Notes: generated by a model not told the origin, from the letters alone. A stretch of DNA of 64,000 nucleotides from Roseovarius nitratireducens (GCF_002925845.1 NZ_PDNI01000017.1:124001-188000); one strand, 5' to 3'. Numbered from the stretch's first letter, positions 8,536-18,331 are shown. Numbers and translations are program-made.

Positions 8536-9693
8536 GTGACCAGATTCGACAGATACATGCTGTCGCAATTGATGGTGTTGTTCGGTTTCTTCGCACTCGT
8601 TCTGGTGTCGATCTTCTGGATCAACAAGGCGGTGCGCATGTTCGACAAGCTCATCGGGGATGGCCAGCCCGCATGGGTCTTCTTCGAGTTCACCGCGCTT
8701 ACTTTGCCGGCGGTGATCGGCAGCATGCTGCCCATCGCCGCCTTCGCCGCAGCCGTCTACGTGGTGCACCGTCTTTCTGCCGACAGCGAGCTCGCGGTGG
8801 TGCAGGCCACCGGTTATTCGCCGTGGCGGCTGGCGCGGGCGGTTGTGGTGTTCGGGCTGATCGTGGCGCTGATGATGTCAATACTTGCCCACCTGCTCAT
8901 TCCCAACAGCCTGAGCCAGCTGCGCCTGCGCGAGGACGAGGTGTCTCGCAATGTAACCGCCCAGCTTCTGACCGCGGGCGAGTTCCTGCACCCGGCGCCG
9001 GGTGTTACCTTCTATACCCGCGAGATCACGCCAGAGGGCGAGTTGCGCGATGTGTTCCTGTCGGATCGGCGCAATCCCGGTAGCGCGGTGACCTACACCT
9101 CGTCCCGCGCCTACCTGGTGCAGGATCCGGCGGGCACGCGGCTGGTGATGGTGGCGGGGCTGGCACAAAACATGCAGCAGTCGGGCCAAAAGCTCTTTAC
9201 CACGCATTTCGAGGATTTCTCTCACGATATCAGCAGCCTTGTCAGCCGTGACGCGATCAACCTCAACAAGCTGGCCTTTGCCGGAACGCCCGAGCTGCTG
9301 CGCGACCCGCAGGCGGTGGCGACCCGCACGGGGGCGGCACCCGGCGCGGTCATGGCAGAGCTCCACGGGCGTTTCACGGCGGCGCTGATGTGCCTCGTGG
9401 CCGCGCTCGTGGGGTTTGCCACGCTGCTTGTCGGCGCGTTCAGCCGCTTCGGTGTGTGGCGGCAGGTGCTGGTGGCCTTCGGCCTGCTGGTGGGACTCAA
9501 GTTGATCGAGAGCGCGGTGCTGGCGCCCGTGCTGGTGACCGCGGCGCTCTGGCCGCTGCTCTACCTGCCGTCGCTGGGGGGGCTGGCACTGGCGGCGGGG
9601 ATTTTATGGCTGGCACAGCGCCCCGGTGTATGGCGGCGGATCGCGAACGCGATCTGGCCGTTGTGGCGACGGGCGAGGGGGGCGGACGCATGA
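8536..9693 (+). CDS. lptF: LPS export permease LptF
   Basis: Inner-membrane permease of the LptB2FG transporter that extracts lipopolysaccharide and drives it to the outer membrane. It has 385 residues: three N-terminal membrane helices, a periplasmic jellyroll of about 200 residues, and three C-terminal helices, the LptF/LptG architecture. The start is a GTG (TRFDRYMLSQLMVLFGFF) preceded by a GGGGGAGAAG ribosome-binding region. It opens a tightly overlapping run ending at rsmA, and its stop overlaps the lptG ATG (ATGA). Confidence 0.93.
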   Translation: MTRFDRYMLSQLMVLFGFFALVLVSIFWINKAVRMFDKLIGDGQPAWVFFEFTALTLPAVIGSMLPIAAFAAAVYVVHRLSADSELAVVQATGYSPWRLARAVVVFGLIVALMMSILAHLLIPNSLSQLRLREDEVSRNVTAQLLTAGEFLHPAPGVTFYTREITPEGELRDVFLSDRRNPGSAVTYTSSRAYLVQDPAGTRLVMVAGLAQNMQQSGQKLFTTHFEDFSHDISSLVSRDAINLNKLAFAGTPELLRDPQAVATRTGAAPGAVMAELHGRFTAALMCLVAALVGFATLLVGAFSRFGVWRQVLVAFGLLVGLKLIESAVLAPVLVTAALWPLLYLPSLGGLALAAGILWLAQRPGVWRRIANAIWPLWRRARGADA

Positions 9694-10781
9694 TCCTGCA
9701 CGCCTACCTCGCGCGGCGCTTCGTGACGAATTTCGCCGGGGTGGCGGTGGCGCTGGGGGTGGTGCTCGCCCTGATCGAACTGATCGACAAGCTGGGCGAT
9801 TTTCCCGACCGGCCCGTCGGCGATGTGCTGGGGTTGGTGGCTCTCAAGATGCCCTGGGCCAACTATGAAATTCTGCCGCTGGTCGTGATCCTTGCTTCGG
9901 TGGCGCTGTTCCTGCGGCTCGCGCGCTCGTCCGAGCTGGTGGTGGTGCGTGCCTCGGGGCGCTCGGCGCTTGGCGGGCTGATGGCGCCGGTGGCGGTCAC
10001 GCTGGTGCTGGGGCTGCTGGCGGTAGCGGTGGGCAACCCGATCGTCGCCGCGACCTCCAAGCGCGATCACGATCTCTCGAACCGTTATCGCGGGATCGAG
10101 ACCGCGGCACTCGCGGTCGCGGCCGAGGGCCTGTGGCTTCGGCAGGGCGACGCCGACGGGCAAACGGTGATCTTTGCCGAGCGCGCGAGCGCCGACCTCG
10201 GCACGCTGCACGCGCCGACATTTGTCGAGTTCGCGCCGGACGGCGCGCCTGCGCGCCGTATCAGCGCCGCAAGCGCCCGGCTGGGCGCGGGGGCCTGGCA
10301 CCTGGAGGACGTGAAGATTTGGACCCTGGACCGTGGCAGCAACCCCGAGGCCGAAGCGCAACGCATGTCGGCGCTCGAGCTGCCCTCGGATCTCACGCAG
10401 GATCGCATTCTCGACAGCTTCGGACGGCCCCGCTACATCCCGGTCTGGGATCTCCCCGGCTTTATCGCGCAGCTCGAGGCGGCAGGCTTCTCGGCGCGTC
10501 GCTACGCGGTCTGGTTCCAGAGCGAACTGGCACGCCCGGTCTTTCTGGTGGCGCTGGTGCTGATGTCGGCGGCGTTCACCATCGGCCATGTGCGCGGTGC
10601 CAATGTCGGGTTGCGGGTGCTGACGGCGGTCATTGTCGGGTTCGGGCTGCATTACGTGCGCAATTTCGCGCAAATACTGGGTGAGAACGGGCAGATACCG
10701 GTGGCGCTGGCAGCGTGGGTGCCGCCGGTGGCGGCGCTGTTCCTGGCGGTCGGCCTGATCCTGCACCTGGAGGATGGCTGA
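9690..10781 (+). CDS. lptG: LPS export permease LptG
   Basis: Partner permease of LptF, 363 residues, with the same 3 + 3 helix layout around a periplasmic domain (MILHAYLARRFVTNFAGVAVALGVVLALIELIDKLGDF at the N-terminus). The short loop VVRASGRSALGG corresponds to the cytoplasmic coupling helix that contacts LptB. It overlaps lptF by four bases and the lptD ATG by one, implying translational coupling. Confidence 0.92.
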   Translation: MILHAYLARRFVTNFAGVAVALGVVLALIELIDKLGDFPDRPVGDVLGLVALKMPWANYEILPLVVILASVALFLRLARSSELVVVRASGRSALGGLMAPVAVTLVLGLLAVAVGNPIVAATSKRDHDLSNRYRGIETAALAVAAEGLWLRQGDADGQTVIFAERASADLGTLHAPTFVEFAPDGAPARRISAASARLGAGAWHLEDVKIWTLDRGSNPEAEAQRMSALELPSDLTQDRILDSFGRPRYIPVWDLPGFIAQLEAAGFSARRYAVWFQSELARPVFLVALVLMSAAFTIGHVRGANVGLRVLTAVIVGFGLHYVRNFAQILGENGQIPVALAAWVPPVAALFLAVGLILHLEDG

Positions 10782-12979
10782 TGCGGGCGCTGCGGCTGAT
10801 CCTCGCGCTCGTGGGCGCGCTCCTCACCGGGGCGGAGCCGTTCGCCGCGCAGGACCTGCCGCCCGATCCGGCGATGCCCGATCCGGCGATGCTGGTGGCC
10901 GATGATGTGATGCTGGACACCGACAACCGGCTCATCGCGCGCGGCAATGTCGAGGCGTTCCACGACGGGCGGCGGCTCACCGCGCACAAGATCGTCTACG
11001 ACCGCGCAACGGATCGGCTCGAGATCACCGGGCCGCTGTCACTAACCGAGGACGAGGGAGAGACGGTGGTGATCGCCGACAGCGCGTCGCTCGACCGCGA
11101 CCTCGTCAATGGCATCCTGCGCGGCGCCCGAATGGTGATGCAGGACCAGCTCCAGCTCGCCGCGCACCAGATGCGGCGCACGGACGCGCGCGTGACCGAG
11201 CTTTACAAGGCTTCAGTCACCTCCTGTCGCATCTGCGAGACCGGGCGCCCGCCGCTGTGGCAGATCCGCGCCCGGCGGATGATCCACGACAGCGAGAAGC
11301 GGCGGCTCTATTTCTACGACGCGCAACTGCGCGTGCTCGACACGCCGGTCCTCTACCTGCCGCGGCTGCGGATGCCCGACGGTTCGGTGGATCGCGCCAC
11401 CGGGTTTCTCACGCCCGAGTTCGTCAACTCCACCCTGCTTGGCAGCGGCGTGCGGGTTCCCTATTTCATCGTTCTGGACGATCACCGCGACCTGACCGTG
11501 GCTCCGTTCTGGGCAACCGACTCGCGCCGGATAGAGCTGCGTTACCGACAGGCATTCCGAAACGGCGATATCGAGATCAATACCGCGCTTTCCGACGACG
11601 ATTTCAACCCGCGCTCGACCCGCGGCTACCTGTTTGCTACCGGTCGGTTCGGGCTGCCGCGCGATTTCTTTCTGCGTTTCGATCTCGAACTGGCGAGCGA
11701 CGATACCTTTCTGCTCGATCACGGATTCTCCACCAAGAACCGCCTGCGAAGCGGCGTCTCGATCGAGCGCGCGCGGCGCGACGAGTACATCCGCCTCGCG
11801 CTCGACCATTTCCAGAGCCTGCGCGTAAACGAGAGCGATTCCACCTTGCCCAGCATCGTCGCCGACGGCGAATATACCCGGCGCATATTTCCGTCGCGGC
11901 TGGGGGGCGAGCTGAGCCTTACGGCGCTCGCGCACAGCCATTACCGCACGTCCAGCCTGCGTACCGACGGTCCGGATTTCGACATCTTCGCCGACGGTCA
12001 CGACGTGACCCGTTTTACCACCGAGGCCAATTGGCAGCGGCAATGGGCACTGTCCTCAGGGGTGCTTGCCACGGTCGAGACGGGGCTCGCGCTCGATCAT
12101 TTCGAGATCGCCCAGATCGGGGTGACGGCACGCAGCCAGGCCACCGAGATCACGCCGAGCGCCGCCGTTCGCCTGCGCTGGCCGCTGATGAAGACGACGC
12201 GCGAAGGCGTGGCTCACGTGATCGAGCCGGTGGCCCAGCTTGCCTGGTCAGGCGGCTCGAATCCGGACATTCCCTTCGAGGAAAGCACCGCGGTCGAGTT
12301 CGACGAGGGCAACCTGTTCAACATCTCACGATTTCCCTCGTCCGGTCGCCGCGAGCGCGGGGTGAGCGGCGCTGTCGGGCTGAGCTATGCGCGGGTGTCG
12401 CCCGAGGGCTGGGAGGGGCGGCTGGCGTTGGGCCACGTGATCCGCGACGAGCGCCTGCTCGAGCCCACGGGCGCGCCCAGCTTCACCCGCTCCTCGGGCC
12501 TGCGCGACCGCCGGTCGGATCTGCTCGTGGCCGCGCAGTACCGCAACCAGTCGGGGTTTGTCGTGACCGGGCGCAGCCTCTTTGACGACGTGTTCGACAC
12601 CACCAAGGCCGAGGCGCGGGTCAGTTGGCAGAACGCCCGCACCGATCTTGGCGCGACCTATACATGGCTGCCCTCCGATCCCGCCGAGCAACGCCCCTCG
12701 ACCGTGTCGGAGTGGTCCTTCGACGGGCACCACCGCTTTGCCGATAACTGGACGGCCAGCGCCGAGTGGCGTTATGACGCGGCCACCGATCGCAGCATCC
12801 AGGCGGGGGCGGGGATCACCTACACCAACGAATGCGTGGACATCACCCTTTCGGTCTCGCGCCGCTTTACCTCCTCGACTATCCTTGAACCCGAGACCAA
12901 CATCGGTTTTATCGTGGGGCTGCGGGGTTTTTCCGCCGCTTCGCGCGACAAGAGTTTCACTCGCACATGCAGGAAATGA
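10781..12979 (+). CDS. lptD: LPS assembly outer-membrane protein LptD
   Basis: Outer-membrane barrel that inserts lipopolysaccharide into the outer leaflet. It has 732 residues: a signal peptide (about 1-24), an OstA-type N-terminal domain (DDVMLDTDNRLIARGNVEAFHDGRR), then a long beta-barrel. It has four cysteines placed as two pairs, Cys149/Cys152 near the N-domain and Cys685/Cys730 at the C-terminus. This recalls the two long-range disulfides that E. coli LptD needs for function. It lies between lptG and surA, whose product is the LptD chaperone. Confidence 0.93.
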   Translation: MRALRLILALVGALLTGAEPFAAQDLPPDPAMPDPAMLVADDVMLDTDNRLIARGNVEAFHDGRRLTAHKIVYDRATDRLEITGPLSLTEDEGETVVIADSASLDRDLVNGILRGARMVMQDQLQLAAHQMRRTDARVTELYKASVTSCRICETGRPPLWQIRARRMIHDSEKRRLYFYDAQLRVLDTPVLYLPRLRMPDGSVDRATGFLTPEFVNSTLLGSGVRVPYFIVLDDHRDLTVAPFWATDSRRIELRYRQAFRNGDIEINTALSDDDFNPRSTRGYLFATGRFGLPRDFFLRFDLELASDDTFLLDHGFSTKNRLRSGVSIERARRDEYIRLALDHFQSLRVNESDSTLPSIVADGEYTRRIFPSRLGGELSLTALAHSHYRTSSLRTDGPDFDIFADGHDVTRFTTEANWQRQWALSSGVLATVETGLALDHFEIAQIGVTARSQATEITPSAAVRLRWPLMKTTREGVAHVIEPVAQLAWSGGSNPDIPFEESTAVEFDEGNLFNISRFPSSGRRERGVSGAVGLSYARVSPEGWEGRLALGHVIRDERLLEPTGAPSFTRSSGLRDRRSDLLVAAQYRNQSGFVVTGRSLFDDVFDTTKAEARVSWQNARTDLGATYTWLPSDPAEQRPSTVSEWSFDGHHRFADNWTASAEWRYDAATDRSIQAGAGITYTNECVDITLSVSRRFTSSTILEPETNIGFIVGLRGFSAASRDKSFTRTCRK

Positions 12980-14235
12980 TGAGAATGACCCCGAGCCACC
13001 GCCCCGCGCCCTTCCTCCTCGCCGCGCTGTGCCTTGCCGTGCTGGTCGCGGTGGGGCTACTGCCATCCGGTCCGGCCCGCGCGCAGAACCTCTTCGCGCC
13101 GGTCATTCTCGTCAATGACAGCGCCATCACCCGCTACGAGCTTCAGCAACGCGCGCGCATGCTGACGCTGTTCCGCGCGCCCGGCGACCCGGCGCAGCTC
13201 GCCCGCGAGCAGCTTATCGAGGAGCGTATCAAGCTCGAAGTCGCGAATGGCATGGGCATCTCCCTGAGTGAGGATGCGCTGCGCACGGGCATAGAGGAAT
13301 TCGCCGGCCGTGCCGGGATGAACGCCGAGCAACTGATCGCCGCGCTGGCACAATCGGGCGTGTCGGAGCAGTCGCTGATCGATTTCGTGCGCGCGGGTGT
13401 CACCTGGCGCGAGGTCACCGCCGCGCGCTTTGCGGGGCGCGTCTCGGTCAGCCAGGAAGAGATCGACCGCGCCACGCGGGCGCTGTCGGGCGGCGCGTCC
13501 GTGCGGGTGCTGTTGTCCGAGATCGTGCTGCCGGTAACCAGCGTCGAGGACGCCGAGGACAAGCAGCGGCTTGCCGCGCGCATCGCCACCGCCAATAGCG
13601 AAGGGGCCTTCGCCCGGTTTGCCCATCAGCATTCGGCGGCACCGACCGCGGGGCGCGGGGGGCGGCTCGGCTGGCAGGCGGTGTCTGACCTGCCGCAGGC
13701 GCTCCGGCAGGTGGCGCTCGGTCTCGCCCCCGGCGAGGTGTCCGAGCCGCTCCCCGTCGAGGGCGGACTGGCGCTCATCTACATGCGCGACATCCGCGAG
13801 GGCGCGGTACCAAAGCCGGAATATTCCGCGATCGAGTACGCCAGCTATTACATCCCCGGCGGGCGCAGCGAACAGGCGCTGTCGCACGCGGCCGGCGTGC
13901 GCGCCCGGGTCGATACCTGCGACGATCTCTACGGCGTGGCGCAGGATCAGCCCCCCGAGGTGCTCGACCGCGTGAGCAAGGCGCCGGAAGATATCCCCGC
14001 CGACATCGCTGCCGAACTTGCGCTGCTCGACCCCGGCGAAAGCTCGACGCGGCTGACCCGTTCGAACGGGCAGACGTTGATGTTCCTGATGCTGTGCGGG
14101 CGCACGCCCAAGCTCGATGACGAGCAACCCTCGATCGAGAACCTGACCAACTTCATCCGCAACCAGCGCATCCAGTCGTTGGCCGATGGCTATCTCCAAC
14201 AGCTCTTGGCCGAGGCGCGGATCGTCGAGCCGTGA
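12976..14235 (+). CDS. surA: Periplasmic chaperone / parvulin-type peptidyl-prolyl isomerase SurA
   Basis: Chaperone that escorts outer-membrane barrels such as LptD. It has about 419 residues: a hydrophobic export signal (FLLAALCLAVLVAVGLL...ARA), a SurA N-domain (ILVNDSAITRYELQQRARML), then one parvulin domain at about 175-270 (SEIVLPV...FARFAHQHSAAPTAGRGGRLGW). Several ATGs crowd the start (12967, 12976, 12979, 12985). The one overlapping the lptD stop as ATGA was chosen, but the exact start is uncertain and does not alter the signal peptide. Confidence 0.88.
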   Translation: MMRMTPSHRPAPFLLAALCLAVLVAVGLLPSGPARAQNLFAPVILVNDSAITRYELQQRARMLTLFRAPGDPAQLAREQLIEERIKLEVANGMGISLSEDALRTGIEEFAGRAGMNAEQLIAALAQSGVSEQSLIDFVRAGVTWREVTAARFAGRVSVSQEEIDRATRALSGGASVRVLLSEIVLPVTSVEDAEDKQRLAARIATANSEGAFARFAHQHSAAPTAGRGGRLGWQAVSDLPQALRQVALGLAPGEVSEPLPVEGGLALIYMRDIREGAVPKPEYSAIEYASYYIPGGRSEQALSHAAGVRARVDTCDDLYGVAQDQPPEVLDRVSKAPEDIPADIAAELALLDPGESSTRLTRSNGQTLMFLMLCGRTPKLDDEQPSIENLTNFIRNQRIQSLADGYLQQLLAEARIVEP

Positions 14236-15194
14236 TCGCGCTCACCTGCGGAGAGCCCGCGGGCATCGGCCCCGAGATTGCCGCAGGCGCCTGGGAAAAG
14301 CTGCGCGGGCGCGTGCCGTTCTTCCTGATCGGCGACCCGGCGCACCTGCCCGAGGACACTCCGCTTGCGGTGATCGACGCGCCGGGGGACGCCGCGCGCG
14401 CCTGCGGTGACGCGCTGCCGGTACTGCCCCATCCCTTCGCCGGGCCGCGCGTGCCGGGGGTGCCGCAACCGGCACAGGCGCAGTCCGTCATCGACGTGAT
14501 CGCCCGCGGCGTTGATCTGGTGCAGGCAGGCGCAGCATTGGCGCTCTGCACCGCGCCCATCCACAAGCAGGCGTTGCAGGAGGGGGCGGGGTTCGGCTTC
14601 CCAGGCCATACCGAGTATCTTGCCCATCTCGCAGGGGGTGCCCGCGTGGCGATGATGCTCGCGGGGCCCAGCCTGCGCGTGGTGCCCGCGACCATCCATA
14701 TTCCCCTTGCAGAGGTGCCAGGCGCGCTCACCGCCGACCGGCTCGAAGAGGCGATCCGCATCACGCACGCCGCGCTCATCCGCGATTTCGGCATCCCGGA
14801 GCCGCGACTCGCCGTGGCGGGACTCAATCCGCACGCGGGCGAGGGTGGGCGTATGGGCCGCGAGGAAATCGAGATGATCGCGCCCTTGCTCGACCGGCTG
14901 CGCGCCGAAGGCATGGATTTGCGCGGCCCCATGTCCGCCGACACGATGTTCCACGCGGCGGCGCGGGCGCGCTATGACGCGGCCATCGCCATGTATCACG
15001 ATCAGGCACTCATTCCCATCAAGACGCTGGATTTTGACCGCGGCGTGAACGTGACGCTGGGCCTGCCCTTCGTGCGCACCTCTCCCGATCATGGCACCGC
15101 GCTCGACATCGCCGGGCAGGGGGTGGCCGATCCTACCTCGCTCGTCGCGGCGCTGGAAATGGCCGACCGGCTGGCGCGGGCGCGCGCGGCATGA
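14232..15194 (+). CDS. pdxA: 4-hydroxythreonine-4-phosphate dehydrogenase
   Basis: NAD-dependent enzyme of pyridoxal-phosphate synthesis by the DXP-dependent route. It has 320 residues starting at GTG 14232, which overlaps the surA stop (GTGA). Family marks are [12 protein letters not shown] at the start, the metal-binding [25 protein letters not shown], and [24 protein letters not shown] with metal-binding histidines. The surA-pdxA-rsmA order is conserved in proteobacteria. Confidence 0.95.
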   Translation: MIALTCGEPAGIGPEIAAGAWEKLRGRVPFFLIGDPAHLPEDTPLAVIDAPGDAARACGDALPVLPHPFAGPRVPGVPQPAQAQSVIDVIARGVDLVQAGAALALCTAPIHKQALQEGAGFGFPGHTEYLAHLAGGARVAMMLAGPSLRVVPATIHIPLAEVPGALTADRLEEAIRITHAALIRDFGIPEPRLAVAGLNPHAGEGGRMGREEIEMIAPLLDRLRAEGMDLRGPMSADTMFHAAARARYDAAIAMYHDQALIPIKTLDFDRGVNVTLGLPFVRTSPDHGTALDIAGQGVADPTSLVAALEMADRLARARAA

Positions 15195-16042
15195 GCGGAT
15201 TGGACGCGCTGCCGCCACTTTCGCAGGTGATCGCGGCACACGGCCTCTCGGCGCGCAAATCTCTCGGGCAGAACTTCCTGCTCGATCTAAACCTCACGTC
15301 CAAGATCGCCCGCCAGGCGGGTGACCTCAGCGCCTGCGACGTGCTCGAGGTGGGGCCCGGCCCCGGCGGGCTCACCCGTGGCCTTTTGATGGAGGGCGCG
15401 CGCCACGTGCTCGCGGTGGAAAAGGACCCGCGCTGCCTGCCTGCGCTGGCCCAGATTGCCGAGGCCGCGCCAGGTCGGCTTACCGTGCTGGAGGGAGACG
15501 CGCTTGACATCGACCCGTTGGCGCATCTCACGCCGCCCATCCGCGTGGTCGCGAACCTGCCCTACAATGTGGGCACCGAGTTGCTGGTGCGCTGGCTCAC
15601 GCCCAAGGAATGGCCGCCCGTGTGGGAGACGCTGACCCTGATGTTCCAGCGCGAGGTCGCCCAGCGGATCGTCGCCGCGCCGGGGTCCAAGGCCTATGGA
15701 CGGCTGGCACTGCTGGCACAGTGGCGCACGGATGCGCGGATCGTCATGCACCTGCCGCCCAGCGCCTTCATCCCGCCGCCCAAGGTGTCGAGCGCGGTGG
15801 TGCACCTCACTGCATTGCCCGCGCCGCGCTACCCTGCGGATGCGCGCATCCTCGAACGCCTGGTGGCGCGCGCCTTCAACCAGCGGCGCAAGATGCTGCG
15901 CGCGGCGCTCAAGGGGGCGGCCCCCGATATCGAGGAGCGGCTCCTGGCCGCTGGCATCTCCCCCACCGACCGGGCCGAGACTGTTGATCTCGAACGGTTC
16001 TGCGCTCTGGCCCGGTTGATGCCGGGGGCAAAGCCCGAGTAG
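15191..16042 (+). CDS. rsmA: 16S rRNA dimethyladenosine transferase
   Basis: Dimethylates two adjacent adenosines near the 3' end of 16S rRNA (KsgA activity). It has 283 residues with the SAM-binding [15 protein letters not shown], the preceding [10 protein letters not shown], and the catalytic NLPYN motif ([14 protein letters not shown]). It overlaps pdxA by four bases and closes the lpt-surA operon. Its TAG stop coincides with the left edge of a dispersed repeat element. Confidence 0.96.
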   Translation: MSGLDALPPLSQVIAAHGLSARKSLGQNFLLDLNLTSKIARQAGDLSACDVLEVGPGPGGLTRGLLMEGARHVLAVEKDPRCLPALAQIAEAAPGRLTVLEGDALDIDPLAHLTPPIRVVANLPYNVGTELLVRWLTPKEWPPVWETLTLMFQREVAQRIVAAPGSKAYGRLALLAQWRTDARIVMHLPPSAFIPPPKVSSAVVHLTALPAPRYPADARILERLVARAFNQRRKMLRAALKGAAPDIEERLLAAGISPTDRAETVDLERFCALARLMPGAKPE

Positions 16043-16144
16043 AGCATGTTGCTCAAGAGCGGGAACCGGTTTTGAGCTCCTCGAACATGCGAAATCAAGG
16101 GGTTGGAGCGTGTCGCGTGAAGGCGATTGAACGCGACGCATGCC
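16040..16144. repeat. Dispersed structured repeat element, copy 1
   Basis: About 105 bp, closely related to 21613-21716. Shared blocks include TGTTGCTCAA, GGAACCGGTTTTGAGCTCCT, CATGCGAAATCA and GTCGCGTGAA. Each copy can fold into two hairpins: GCTCAA...TTGAGC, and GAGCG...CGC near the right end. This copy begins at the rsmA stop codon. Similar short palindromic intergenic elements are known in alphaproteobacteria; this family is not named here. Confidence 0.85.
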
Positions 16145-16161
16145 ACGGGGGCTGCCGCGCC

Positions 16162-16719
16162 CTATTTCTGTGCCAGCGCCCAGGCGCAAATCGGAAAATC
16201 CGGCTCGTCGGTCAGATTGTCGGTTTCGGGATCGTAGGGTGGCGGCCACGGACCTTCGAGGTTGCGCAGCGCGGCGGCGCGGTTGCCCCATTGCCGGGCG
16301 GTGATCCTGCGCGCGTCGAATCCGGCCTCGATGAGCAGGTTCTTCAACCCTCGCGCGCTCCAGCGCGAGCAATCCACCGGATCACCGTGATACGGGATGA
16401 AGAACGGCACGGCGAGCCAGAACCAGCCTTCCTCGCGCAGCATCTCGCGCACGTGGCGCGTGGCGGCATAGGGCCGGTCGAGGTGCTCCCACACCTGGTT
16501 GGCGAGGATCAGGTCGAATTGCTGCACTGCGCCGGCGGCATCATGAAACGCGCCCTCGCAGATGTCGTGGCGCGGATAGCGAAAGCGCGTGTAGCTGCGA
16601 AAGGCGAAGCGCCGCCCGAACTTGCCCGAAATCTCGGCGGTGTCGAGTGTTTCGGGCTCCAGCGCCTCGATCCAGCGGCGGGTGGCTTTCTGCATGACGA
16701 TGCGGTTCAGACTGGCCAC
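16162..16719 (-). CDS. Class I SAM-dependent methyltransferase-like protein
   Basis: Protein of 185 residues matching the C-terminal two thirds of class I methyltransferases: motif-like FDLILANQVWEHLDRP (about 68-83), a following helix HVREMLREEGWFWLAVPF, and a carboxyl part with SARGLKNLLIEAGF. The glycine-rich SAM-binding loop normally near the N-terminus is not obvious, so it may be a divergent or non-catalytic member. No substrate can be assigned. It lies alone between repeat copy 1 and the IscR-like gene. Confidence 0.6.
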   Translation of the reverse strand: MASLNRIVMQKATRRWIEALEPETLDTAEISGKFGRRFAFRSYTRFRYPRHDICEGAFHDAAGAVQQFDLILANQVWEHLDRPYAATRHVREMLREEGWFWLAVPFFIPYHGDPVDCSRWSARGLKNLLIEAGFDARRITARQWGNRAAALRNLEGPWPPPYDPETDNLTDEPDFPICAWALAQK

Positions 16720-16784
16720 GCGGCGGGGCTCCTTACGGGGTCCGGGCGTTTACCCTGCCCGAGCCATGCACAGCGCGCAAGCCG

Positions 16785-17246
16785 CTACTCGTCATCCACC
16801 ACCGAGAAGAGATGCGGCACCGCCGGGCAGGGCGCCAGCGCGTTGCCCACCACGTCGCTCAGCCGCGCCTGGTGCAGGAACACGTAGACATGCGCGCTCA
16901 GCCCCTCCCAGAGCCGGTTCGACAGCGATTGTGCGCGACTGCCGCTCGCCCCGCCCGACGCACCCGCCCCCTTGTGCAGCGCGTCGACCGTCTCGTCCAC
17001 CGCCGCCAGCACCTCGGCCACGCGAATTTCCGAGGTCGGGCGCGCCAGCCGGTAGCCGCCGCCGGGGCCACGCACCGATTCAACCAGCCCCGCGCGGCGC
17101 AGCTTGACGAAGAGCTGTTCGAGATAGGGCAGCGAGATATCCTGTCGCCGCGATACTTCGCCCAGCGTGACCACCTCACCCTCGGGCTGAAGCGCGATAT
17201 CGACCAGCGCAACCATCGCGTAGCGCCCCTTGGTGCTGAGTTTCAT
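16785..17246 (-). CDS. iscR: Rrf2-family regulator, IscR-like with a single cysteine
   Basis: Transcription factor of 153 residues with the Rrf2 winged helix (MKLSTKGRYAMVALVDIAL, RRQDISLPYLEQLFVKLRRAGLV, SVRGPGGGYRLARP). Classical IscR holds a [2Fe-2S] cluster with three cysteines near residues 92-104. Here that stretch is Gly/Ala/Ser-rich with no cysteine, and the only cysteine of the protein is Cys140. This matches the unusual IscR described in Rhodobacter sphaeroides, a repressor of iron-sulfur genes. It is divergent from the hydrolase gene at 17414, and no suf/isc genes follow in the window. Confidence 0.75.
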   Translation of the reverse strand: MKLSTKGRYAMVALVDIALQPEGEVVTLGEVSRRQDISLPYLEQLFVKLRRAGLVESVRGPGGGYRLARPTSEIRVAEVLAAVDETVDALHKGAGASGGASGSRAQSLSNRLWEGLSAHVYVFLHQARLSDVVGNALAPCPAVPHLFSVVDDE

Positions 17247-17413
17247 GGCCCTTCCTCCTCGATACGGAGCGACACAGATTGACCTTGGACGGCGCAGGGC
17301 TTATCTCGGCCTTCAGCCGCATCGGTGTCGATGATCCCGCTTGCCTAGAGCGCGGCGTCGGTTCCGTCAAGAAATTCGCCCGCGCAGGACAGTGACATAA
17401 AAAGAGAGCATAA

Positions 17414-18067
17414 ATGCCCGAGGTAATCTTTCCCGGCCCCGAGGGCCGTCTCGAAGGCCGATATCACCCGCAGCGCGACCGCGATGCGCCTATTGCCATC
17501 ATCCTGCACCCGCACCCGCAATTCGGCGGCACGATGAACAACAAGGTCGTCTACAACCTGCATTACGCCTTTTACAAGATGGGCTTTACCGTCATGCGCT
17601 TCAACTTTCGGGGTGTCGGACGCAGCCAGGGTGAGTACGACCAGGGCGTGGGCGAGCTTAGCGATGCCGCCTCGGCGCTCGACTACCTGCAATCCATGAA
17701 CGCCAATTCCAAGCATTGCTGGGTCGCGGGCTTTTCCTTCGGCGCGTGGATCGGGATGCAATTGCTGATGCGGCGGCCCGAGATCACCGGCTTCGTCTCT
17801 GTGGCGCCCCCCGCCAACATGTACGATTTCTCCTTCCTCGCGCCCTGCCCAGCCTCGGGTCTCGTCATCAACGGCACCGCCGACCGCGTGGCCCCGCCCG
17901 CCGACACCACCCATCTCGTTGCCAAGCTCAAGGAGCAGCAGGGCATCACCATCACCCATGAGGAAATCGAGGGCGCGGACCATTTCTTCCGCGATCCCTA
18001 CATGGACACGATGGTCGACAGCGTTACCGACTACGTCAAGCGCCGCCTGACCGAAACCACCCGCTGA
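17414..18067 (+). CDS. Alpha/beta hydrolase of the dienelactone/CocE-like type
   Basis: Serine-hydrolase fold protein of 217 residues, probably cytosolic. The nucleophile is Ser108 in the elbow GFSFG; the oxyanion-side loop LHPHPQFGGTMNNKVV and MRFNFRGVGRSQG are typical of a subfamily common in Rhodobacterales near iron-sulfur genes. The likely acid and histidine are in NGTADRVAPP and EGADHFF. The substrate is unknown. The 167-base gap to iscR holds the divergent promoters, so IscR control is plausible but unproven. Confidence 0.75.
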   Translation: MPEVIFPGPEGRLEGRYHPQRDRDAPIAIILHPHPQFGGTMNNKVVYNLHYAFYKMGFTVMRFNFRGVGRSQGEYDQGVGELSDAASALDYLQSMNANSKHCWVAGFSFGAWIGMQLLMRRPEITGFVSVAPPANMYDFSFLAPCPASGLVINGTADRVAPPADTTHLVAKLKEQQGITITHEEIEGADHFFRDPYMDTMVDSVTDYVKRRLTETTR

Positions 18068-18076
18068 GGCCGCATC

Positions 18077-18331
18077 ATGGGCGTGACAGAAGACCTTGCC
18101 GACGAACTGGCCCGCGACGTCATCAAGGCGATCGACGCCACCGGCGACGAGGATATCGTGGGCGAGATAACCAAGGTGCTCGGCGCGTCCTCGCAGACTG
18201 CCGAAGAGGCATTCCTCACCGCATTGCGCGTGCGCCGCGCCAACCTCAAGGCCCGCGCGATCCTGATAGAGCGGCTGCGTCGCTTCAAGGCAGAGAAAGA
18301 CGCTGCGACCGATACCGGGGCGGGCGGCTAG
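18077..18331 (+). CDS. Small acidic hypothetical protein
   Basis: An 84-residue protein beginning nine bases after the hydrolase stop, so probably co-transcribed with it. It is predicted to be helical (LADELARDVIKAIDATGDEDIVGEITKVLG...AEEAFLTALRVRRANLKARAILIERLRRFKAE), with acidic N-terminal and basic C-terminal halves and no membrane segment or signal. I do not recognise the family. The reading frame and third-position GC bias look genuine. Confidence 0.6.
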   Translation: MGVTEDLADELARDVIKAIDATGDEDIVGEITKVLGASSQTAEEAFLTALRVRRANLKARAILIERLRRFKAEKDAATDTGAGG

